A DNA stretch of 64,000 nucleotides. It comes from Hemerocallis citrina. Its lineage: Eukaryota > Streptophyta > Magnoliopsida > Asparagales > Asphodelaceae. The DNA lies in assembly GCA_017893485.1 (NCBI GenBank), contig CM030358.1:151355368-151419367 (forward strand). Direction: 5' to 3'. The notes under the pieces are model-generated. The model saw only the letters and a list, made by a program, of their open reading frames with translations. It was not told where the DNA came from and searched no databases. Position numbers and translations under genes: made by a program. Below, piece after piece: positions 56,425 through 64,000 of this stretch (positions are counted from its first letter, which is position 1; the number at the start of each line of letters is the position of its first letter).

Positions 56425-58017
56425 TGTTGTGCAATCTAGTTACCTAAATAAATAGATAAACTAGACACAAATTATAAACCTCGCAAGTGCACGAATCATT
56501 TGGAAAAGCATAGTGACGAGCAAGGGTCGATCCCACAGAGATTGTAGACTTTAACTTACCAACCAATAAAAAGAATAAGAATCATAAAGAGTTGCTCTAA
56601 AGGTCTAAAAGAAATGAAAAGATCAAAACTAAATTAAGAAATGCTGAATCACAAATGTTTATGAAGTAGTTGGGTTTAGATCTCCACCAATAGTCAGTAA
56701 TGCTAAGTTACCTTCTGAACTTCTTCTTATTACTCATGTTTGTTCCCTTCAAGGGCATGGTATCTACTCCTTAAAGTACTGTTTCCCTAAGCCAAGAATT
56801 AGGCATGGTATCTACTCTAATTCGTTTCTTTCATTAAGTGTTTAGCATGGTATCTACTAAGTTGTACTTAAAGAAAACATAAGATCAGTGGAAACGAACA
56901 AACACTCAAGGTTCTAGAAATTGGTATCAGATCTAGATCCCTTAAGTCGATTGAACCAAGAACCCCTAAAGATTCCCTTGTTCAAGTTACGGGCACGAGA
57001 TTCGGGTCGTCTCAATATGCTCATATAACAGATTCAGACAGATGGTAATGCAAACTTGATATTCTCAAGTTCTGTATGTCAGTCGACTGGCTCTCACCTC
57101 AGTCGACTGCTCTCAGAGCTTCGAGAACAAGTTTGATTATCATAAATCTATATCAATTCAATCAGATTCAATCAATAAGTAAAATAGAAGAACTCAGAAG
57201 AATGTAGCACTACATAACTACGGCTTCAATCTACCCAACTATGAAATTAGTTCCACATAATAATACTTTTATTAATCAACAAGTTTGAATACATGGTTAA
57301 CATAAAAGAATTAGAAAGAGAAGGAATAAACTGATGTAGTTCGGTTAGATAGGTCGACTGGCTGTCACACAGTCGACCGGCCGTTCTTTTCTTAATGCTT
57401 AATCTCCTTTCTTCTTCTTTGATGCTGATAAAGTGCTTCTTGTTGATGACTCTGGAACTCTGCGATTCGGTGATTCAGGAACGTGGAAGTATCTCCCAAT
57501 AAGCTTCTTGGTTGGTATTTATAGAACACGGCTAGAGAACTAGGGTTTGCACTTTTCTTTTTATGGAAAAGTCCTTTTCTTTTATTTATTTCCTCCCTAG
57601 TTGATCTGCGTATTATTTCTTTCTCTTTTCTTCTATTCTTCCTTTTCTGTTCTGATTTGGATTAGATTTGGACGAATCTTCAAATATCTTATCTTTTAAC
57701 TCTGCCGCCTACCAGTCGACTTGTCTTCGAACCAGTCGACTGTGTCGAGACTTCTGAAGATTTTATAATTGATCATCCAAGTCGGCTGTTGATAATCAAC
57801 TTCTCTGGGCAGTCGCCTGTTGTAATGGACCAGTCGACTGATTATCTGCACTTTCCTGTGTATCATCTTTAACAGCCTGAATCTGCTTCGTTTCTCTGTT
57901 TTAGGCTGTTTCCTATGGAAAAGAGAAAATAAGAGTTAAATATCACATATAGAGCTTTTAAATGTCTAATTTCATTAAGATTATTGCTCCTAAATGTGAA
58001 TAATATTGTGTTCATCA
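56425..58017 (-). repeat. Athila 5' LTR
   Basis: 1593 bp. Seven exact GTCGAC sites: 57082, 57102, 57353, 57372, 57715, 57735, 57833. The site at 57353 is GTCGGC in the other LTR. Confidence 0.95.
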
Positions 58018-58022
58018 GGGAT

Positions 58023-59486
58023 CCCGAACCGACAGACGATGTATTTCCAGAAAAACTGTTGGGTCTGTTGCTCGGTGATCGTTGCTAATGGCTCTGCCTC
58101 GATCCACTTCGTGAAGTAGTCGATCGCTACTATGAGAAACTTTCGTTGGCCCGTTGCCTTTGGAAATGGGCCTACCAGATCCATCCCCCATATTGCAAAC
58201 GGGATCGGACTGGCCATGGAACAGAGGTTTGCTTGCGGAGCCCTCTTCACTGGGGAGAACCATTGACAGAGACCGCACTTCTTCACCAGGGCGAGGGCGT
58301 CTTGCAGCATAGTGGGCCAGTAGTACCCGTGATTTAAAGCCTTCCACATGAGCGAGCAGCTTCCCATATGGCATCCGCCGATCCCTCCGTGTAGCTCCTT
58401 GAGGGCATACTTTGCTTCATCAGGGGTCAGGCAGCGGAGGTAGGGTCCGCCATCCGTTGTTGAGCAGGACCTTTTAAAGAGGGTTGCGTCGATTACGGCG
58501 AACCTTTCTGAACAGACCCTGACCTGCCTCGCTTCAGCCCGGTCTTCGGGGAGCTCTCCCTTGATTAGAAATTTCTTGATAAAAGTGGTCCAGTCATCGG
58601 GAGGAGCTCCGTCTTCAACGCAGAGAGCCTCAGGGAAGTCTGTACTTGGCTTCAACAGGACTTCGATCAGGATGGTGCGGTCGAGGCCTTCAACGGGTGA
58701 GGAAGCTAGCTTTGACAAGACATCGACCTGGGCATTCTGCTCCCTGGGGATCCTTAAGACTGCTGACTCGTCGAAGGACGTTAATAGCCATTGGACCACG
58801 GCCAGGTACCTGATCATCCGATCGTTCCGGGCCTCGTACTCTCCAGTGATCTGGTTGACCACAAGCTGAGAGTCACTAAAGGCCCTAATCGGCCTGGCGC
58901 CGGCCTGATGAGCCAGGGTGAGCCCGTCGATCATGGCCTCGTACTCAGCCTCGTTGTTAGACGCCAAAAAGTTGAGGCGGAGGCAGTATTGAAGGAGGAA
59001 ACCATCTGGACCCTGCAGAATGATGCCCGCGCCACTCCCCACTTCGCAAGAGGAACCGTCAACATAAACTTCCCACGTCTGGTCGGCTTCCTTGCTTGTC
59101 GGTTGCTCGGAGATGGTGCATTCCGTGATGAACTCGGCGAGGGCCTGTCCTTTGATGGCCGTCCTCGGTTGATAGCCGATATCGTACTGACTGAGCTCGA
59201 TCGACCATTTGACTAGTTGTCCCGAGCTCTCGGGCTTATAGAGCACGCCCTTCAGAGGTTGATCCGTGAGCACCTGGACGGAATGTGCCTGAAAATATGG
59301 ACGGAGCTTTCGTGCGACCATGATCAAGGCGTATGCCATTTTCTCCATCCTGGAATATTTGGTCTCGGCATCGAGCAGGACCTTGCTCACATAGTACAGA
59401 GGCTTTTGGACTCCTTTCTCTTCTAGAACGAGGACGGCGCTGAGCACGGTCTCCTGAAGCCGAAAGGTAGAGCCAGAGTGGCCCAC
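58023..59486 (-). pseudogene. Tat-2 RNase H, second RNase H and integrase N-terminus
   Basis: The frame begins in retroviral-type RNase H (LSAVLVLEEKGVQKPLYYVS, VLTDQPLKGVLYK), then the archaeal-type RNase H (WEVYVDGSSCEVGSGAGIIL, FSDSQLVVNQITGEYEARND, REQNAQVDVLSKLAS), then the integrase zinc-binding region (ELHGGIGGCHMGSCSL, CGLCQ) and core with the first Asp (WGMDLVGPFPKATGQRKFLI). It stops at FGIP, where Athila inserted; the last residues of the open frame come from the Athila LTR. Continues at 48305. Confidence 0.92.
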
Positions 59487-60213
59487 CTGGTTCGGGCTTG
59501 CTCAAGAGAGGAGGGTTGGCGAGGTACTCCTTCAATTGGACGAACGCCTCTTGCTGCTGAGGACCCCATTCGAACCCTCCGGTTCCATGCAGTGCCTTAA
59601 AGAATGGAAGGGACTTCTCCTCGTACTTGGAGAGGAAACGGCCGATGACCGCCTGTCTTCCCGTTAGCCTCTGAACTTCTTTAATGTTCCTGGGAGGGGC
59701 CATGATTATTATGGCCTGGATTTTTTCGGGGTTCGCCTCGATGCCACGCTGGCTGACAATGAATTCGAGGAACTTTCCTGAGGAGACGCCGAACACACAC
59801 TTCGCCGGATTGGGCCTCATGTTGTAGGTTCGAAGGACCCCAAAGGCCTCTTCCAGGTCGGCGACGTGATCCTGTCCCTGTTGGCTTTTGACGAGCATGT
59901 CGTCGACGTACACCTCCATGTTGCACCCGATTTGATCCTTGAAGACTCGGTTAACGAGTCTCTGATAAGTAGCACCGGCGTTATTCAGCCCGAAGGGCAT
60001 GACCCGGTAGGAGTAGAGCCCTTGGTCAGTGACGAAAGACGTCTTGGCTATGTCGGGAGAGAAATTTCGGATCTGGTTATAGCCCGAGAAGGCGTCCATG
60101 AAAGAAAGGAGTTTGTGGCCCGATGTGGCATCGATAAGGGCGTCGATGCTGGGGAGAGGGAACGAATCTTTGGGGCACGCCTTGTTGAGGTCTGTAAAGT
60201 CTATACAGATCCT
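59236..60213 (-). pseudogene. Tat-2 reverse transcriptase
   Basis: RICIDFTDLNKAC follows the nonsense codon at 60214; then LLSFMDAFSGYNQIR, YRVMPFGLNNAGATYQRLVN, catalytic MEVYVDDMLVKS with an intact YVDD, and VQRLTGRQAVIGRFLSKYEE. A frameshift near 59475 carries the reading into the RNase H frame, so residues coded below about 59470 in this frame are not genuine. Confidence 0.9.
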
Positions 60214-61209
60214 CTAGCTCCCGCTCGCCTTTCTAACCATCAAGATGTTCGCTAGCCACTCGGAGTAGCTGACCTCTTGTATGAAACGAGCAGACAAGAG
60301 TTTGTCCACTTCTACATTTTTCGCCTGCTGTCGCTCCGGGGCGAACTTACGTCTCTTCTGGACGACCGGCTTCGAACCGGGGATCACGCTGAGTTTGTGC
60401 ATGATGAGATCTTCGGAGATACCGGGCATGTCAGAGGGCTTCCAGGTAAAGAGGTCGACATTGCAGCGAATGCAGCTGATCAGGGCAGATTTGAGGTTGG
60501 GAGCGAGGGAGCAGCTCACTCGGAAACACCTTGACACGTCCCCCTTTTCGAACAAGACATCTTCTAGCTCGTCTGCCGGTTCTGGTTCCGGCTGGGTTCT
60601 CTCGGGCTGTAGCTCGACAGCATCGAGGGGAAATACCCCGCCCCCGATCGCCGTCATGTAGCACGATCGGGCTGCTTCTTGGTTTTCTCGGACAACTCCG
60701 ACACCAGTGTTGGTAGGGAACTTCATCTTCTGGTGATAGGCCGAGGGAACCGCCTGGAGGGAGCAGAGCCCGGGATGGCCAAGTATGGCATTGTAAGCTG
60801 CCTTGACGTTCACGACCATGAAGTCCATTGACTCGGTCCTTCGGTGTGGGGTCGTACCCGCTGTGATGTCTAAAGTGACGATCCCCTCTATTACCATCCG
60901 GATGTCGGAGAATCCATGCAATGTGTACCCGGCTGGTTTTAGCTTATCTCGGGAGAGCTTCAAGTTTTCGAAGGCATCTAGGAAGAGGATGTTTACCGAG
61001 CTTCCGTTGTCAACGAGGATGCGCCGGACCTCGAAGTTCGCCATGCTAAGGCTGACAACGAATGCATCACAATGCGGGAGCCGAACTCCTTCCAGGTCTT
61101 CCCCCGAGAAGGAGACAGGGAGTTGCTGGACCTGGGGGGAGAGGGGGCCCTGGACGGCGTTGACATCCCGGACGAACGCCTTGCGGGAAGTGTTGGACTC
61201 CCCTCCCAT
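60214..61209 (-). pseudogene. Tat-2 protease and linker to RT
   Basis: 331 codons. Protease signature ILVDNGSSVNILFLDAF and second motif YNAILGHPGL, then a linker with RRKFAPERQQAKNVEVDKLL leading to RT. It ends at TAG (60214-60216), where the family has Trp (the W of WRICIDF), a TGG to TAG change. The RT frame continues without shift. Confidence 0.9.
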
Positions 61210-62790
61210 TGGCCCTCCGTAGACGCAATGTAAAATGGCCTGACTCTCAGGTTCTTCAGGCTCCTGGTCCCGCTCGGGGGTGCTGTCTGGGCACTCGAGG
61301 GGGAGGGGAAGCCCTCCTGTTCCTCGTATCCCTCTGGTCCCGAGCGTCTTTCCGTTTGAACTCCCGGAGGTACCCTCGTTGAATGAGGGCCTCGATCTCG
61401 TCCTTCAGGGCACGGCAATGATCCGTGTCGTGCCCGTTGTCCCGGTGGAAGCGGCAGGAGAACCACTAATCCCTCTTCTTGCTGTTGTTGTTGTTTGGCC
61501 GGGGGAGAATTGCACGAGGTCCCTGTCTTCGATCGCTAAGAGAATGGTTGACACGTTCTGCGTCAGCGGAGTGTATCTCTCGAAGCGAGGGACCGGAGGA
61601 ACCTTTTTCGTGGCGCCCCCGTCTCTTGGAACTTTCTTTGCTTGCTCGACCTCGTCCGCCTTGCGTTTTCCCTTCCTGGGGATTTCTTTCGAGTCCTCTG
61701 GATTAAGGGCCTCCTCAGCTCGGATGTACTTTTTGACCCGATTGAGGAGGTCGGGGAAATCTATAGGGGCTTCTTCGCCAGGGAGGCCTTCGACTGTCCA
61801 TGATGGACGTTGTGCCGGAATGCTGCCGAGGCGACCCCTGGGTCGAGGAAGGAGACCGATCTTGCCTCCGTGGTGAACCTTCGGACGAACACCCGGAGCG
61901 ACTCCCCTTCCTTCTGCCGGAGGCCAAGTAGGGACGAACTTGTCCTTTCGGCCTTTCGGCTGGTCACAAAGTGGGCGAGGAAGTTGCCCTCCAAATGGTC
62001 AAAAGAATAGATGGAGCCGGGGGTGAGCTTGGAGAACCATTCCCGAGCCGGACCCCGGAGGGTGGCAGGGAAGGCGCGGCACAGGAGGGGATCCAATGCG
62101 CTGTGAATCATCGTGAGGGTTTTGAAGCCCTCCATGTGATCAGCAGGATCACCCTCCCTGTCATAAGTCTCAAATTGAGGTGGGCGGAAGTCCCGGGGTA
62201 TTTCCACCCGCAAGATGGCGGTGGAGAAAGGAGGTCGGATGGGCCTGTATCCCTGGGCCGGCCTCGGGCCGCCGTCCCCGAAGTGGTCAAGGCGGTCTTC
62301 CATTTCTTGGAGGTGCTTCAAGATGTCATCGTCATACTCCGGTTTGACTGTTGGGATGCGAGACACGCTGGCCTCGGCATCCGAACGGGAGTGAGAGCGG
62401 CGGACGTTCTCATCGACGGGGGTTCCCTGGATGGCCTCCATGATTTCTTTTCAGAAGTTTTGGAACTCCTGGTGGGTGATCGGGACTCGCTCGGCCCGAT
62501 TTTGTTGAGCCGGTGGGCGCCGGCCGACGCGGCTGAGTGCCGGCCCCCGCCCTTGGGACGGAGGTTTGGGATGGTTCGGGGCCGAGTTGGAAGCGGCCCC
62601 TCCCCTACTCCGGCTTGCCTGTCGATTCTGGATTACCCCCCGCAGGTCGGGTTGGATCGGACGGGAGGCACCCGGTTAGAGTCCATGACTGACCCCCGGG
62701 TTGTTGGATGCATGAGCATCGGCGCCGACGCCCTATGGAGGCATGTCTTGCCGACACGCTGAGGTAACAGCTCTCGTGGCTTTGGGCGCC
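61210..62790 (-). pseudogene. Tat-2 gag
   Basis: 61761-62441 holds the gag core (FRPPQFETYDREGDPADHME, FPATLRGPAREWFSKLTPGS, FVRRFTTEARSVSF). Downstream, in shifted frames, the knuckle reads SCRFHRDNGHDTDHC near 61430-61470. The N-terminal part towards 62790 (possible start MAPKATRAV) has stops. 62791-62856 is leader. Confidence 0.82.
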
Positions 62791-62856
62791 ATATGAGCTC
62801 GGGTTGACGGGGTACCGTTGATGGCTGAGCTCGGGTCGGCGTCTGCACTAGGAGAG

Positions 62857-62875
62857 TTTCCCACAGACGGCGCCA
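62857..62875 (-). other. Tat-2 primer-binding site
   Basis: Minus strand TGGCGCCGTCTGTGGGAAA, three bases from the LTR edge at 62879. Confidence 0.9.
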
Positions 62876-62878
62876 ACC

Positions 62879-63461
62879 TGATGCGGTTTGTTTTTGGGGA
62901 GGCATGTGGATGCACCAGGTGTGAGTTCTTCACGATTTGTATTAGTGGAGGAGACTTCGGTGCGGACAGCCCTCAGCTGGGCGAACGGTTGGGAAGTAGG
63001 CGGGAGTGAGGTAGAGGCTGGATGCCCGGCTCGGTCAGGAGGCTCGGATCCGAGGTCTCGTGTACCTGCACACAGTCTAGGAACACCGGGGATGGTTCCG
63101 GTGGCAGACCCTCCGATGATCTAGTCAGCTACTGAGAGAGTAACAGTAAGTAACTAGGGTTTGAGAGGAAAAAGATTGATCACCTAGATAAGGGGTAGAG
63201 GGTCTGGTATTTATAGGAGAAGCCAACCAGGTTTGGACCCGTTTGGGGCCGGGTCTAGACCCGGTTGTCCGTGGGCCTGACGTGGCAGAAGCCCAAGCGG
63301 TATAGGGCTGACGTGGCGGAGGCCTGGGTGGTTTCCAGGCTGACGTGGCAGAGGCCTAGACGGTTTTTGTGCTGACGTAGAGGATTCGGATGATCCGGCG
63401 GTGCACGCTTCCTGAGGGGATCCTGTGGTCCAAAAGGGGCCACGTCATCTGACCCATATCA
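62879..63461 (-). repeat. Tat-2 5' LTR
   Basis: 583 bp, TGATGCGG...CCCATATCA. TATA box CCTATAAATACC on the minus strand at about 63206-63217. TSD TAATT follows at 63462-63466. Confidence 0.95.
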
Positions 63462-63466
63462 TAATT

Positions 63467-64000
63467 AAATAAGGTAGATTTCAAATCATGAGAAGTCTGT
63501 TGAAACTAATTTGAAAATTTTTTTCTACAAAAGGTAGTATAATACTCTTATGCCTAAGATCCTCTAGGCAAGTTTAAATGTCTCTAACGATCGCTATGTA
63601 ATTCTATCGAGTTGATCATACAGAAGCGCTAGAGAATTCAAAATTTCTAGAGTTCCATAGCTCTACATGCATTATGTTGAATGCCTTTAGTAGAAAGATA
63701 GAAAGAAAGCAAGCAAATACAGTGAAAAATAGTAGTAATGCCACCTCTCCTTGTTTTCTCTCTTTCAACTAATTAATCACCTTTCGTGCTATTCCCGCCT
63801 CATTCTTCTCTTGTTCGATGCACAACTCTCGATTCTCGTCCCCACTCCAACAAATTCAGCTGCAGGCTGTGTTACTGAAATTCTCAACCCTAACACTACA
63901 CCAATCATAGTCAGGTTGACCACCTCTAACACGCCCTCACACATCAAGTGCTTTTCAGGTCAAATTTTTGATGCATGAATGTAGGGATTATGTTTACTGC
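63467..64000. other. Unassigned right flank
   Basis: AT-rich sequence outside the Tat-2 element. A 75-codon plus-strand frame (63751-63978) has no recognisable domain, and I do not call it a gene. No repeat boundary seen. Confidence 0.5.

Larger units (their letters stand above)
48311..58017 (-). mobile_element. Athila-lineage Ty3/gypsy element, complete, 9.7 kb
   Basis: Two 1593-bp LTRs with ends TGTTGTGC...GTTCATCA, perfect TSD GGGAT (48306-48310, 58018-58022), tRNA-Asp PBS and PPT. Gag and pol lie on the minus strand. It has no env-like ORF in the roughly 1 kb between pol and the 3' LTR. I count 8 differences between LTRs, about 0.5 percent, so it inserted recently compared with its host element. 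Coding damage: TAA between gag and pol (55052-55054), TAA in integrase (51692-51694) and a +1 shift near 51440. Confidence 0.96.
38235..63461 (-). mobile_element. Tat-lineage Ty3/gypsy element (Tat-2) with an antisense extra gene and tandem arrays, split by Athila
   Basis: Two 583-bp LTRs (38235-38817 and 62879-63461), perfect TSD TAATT (38230-38234, 63462-63466), PBS and PPT at the expected edges, and gag-PR-RT-RNaseH-aRNaseH-INT on the minus strand. Between integrase and the 3' LTR lie tandem arrays and a plus-strand gene, a layout known for some Tat elements, whose extra ORFs and hypervariable 3' regions are documented. Excluding the Athila insertion it is about 15.5 kb. LTRs differ at roughly 38 sites by eye. 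Gag-pol has at least one nonsense codon and two frameshifts. Confidence 0.95.

Noticed and set aside
1..63461. One giant Tat element bounded by the first and last Tat sequences
   Set aside because: The LTR at 5111-5678 differs from the 583-bp LTR pair, and the second element has its own perfect TSD.
63751..63978. 75-codon plus-strand frame
   Set aside because: No domain, start context or neighbour supports it.

Overview
This is a plant nuclear window, almost certainly from a large, repeat-rich angiosperm genome. It holds spliceosomal introns, a class B GATA factor exon, an En/Spm (CACTA) transposon, an L1-type LINE, and Ty1/copia and Ty3/gypsy elements of plant-specific lineages (Sirevirus, Athila, Tat). 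By my boundaries only about 2 kb of 64 kb is not transposable element. No bacterial-type genes, rRNA, true tRNA or CRISPR were seen.

Layout. (1) 1-5678: 5' part, on the minus strand, of a Tat-lineage Ty3/gypsy element cut by the window edge. (2) 5730-12229: a decayed but complete Ty1/copia element, TSD GGAAT. (3) 12667-12954: last exon of a GATA zinc-finger gene with an LLM-like tail; elements 1 and 2 appear to sit in its upstream intron. (4) 13247-37771: a Sirevirus-type copia element with a pol deletion. Its gag is split by a 19.3-kb CACTA transposon (15981-35299, TSD ATT). The CACTA carries fragments of an AAA-ATPase gene and a PHD-finger gene, a five-exon Ptta/En/Spm-type gene, a solo LTR (19537-20014, TSD GTAAG), a MITE-like hairpin, and a LINE (20781-32269, 16-bp TSD). 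The LINE in turn holds a 3.4-kb solo LTR (24599-27976, TSD GGCAT). (5) 38235-63461: a second Tat element, TSD TAATT. It has gag-pol on the minus strand and, on the plus strand between tandem-repeat arrays, an intron-containing extra gene. Its integrase is split by an Athila element (48311-58017, TSD GGGAT). (6) Short unassigned spacers lie at 37772-38229 and 63467-64000.

How it fits together. Each nesting level is supported by matched target-site duplications (one of them, the Sirevirus, only 4 of 5), so the insertion order can be read. By eye the Athila LTRs differ at 8 of 1593 sites and the enclosing Tat LTRs at about 38 of 583, which agrees with Athila being the later arrival. Every retroelement coding region has stops or frameshifts, so none looks autonomous.

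Most interesting signals: (a) clustered palindromic GTCGAC/CAGTCGACTG motifs in two unrelated retroelements, including inside Athila coding linkers; (b) the antisense, promoter-bearing, intron-containing gene of the Tat element, flanked by two ~55-bp-period arrays that share a core; (c) a duplicated polypurine-tract-plus-hairpin module in Athila whose stems differ in sequence but keep pairing; (d) host exon capture by the CACTA element.

All calls come from reading the sequence and from family knowledge; no database search was run.
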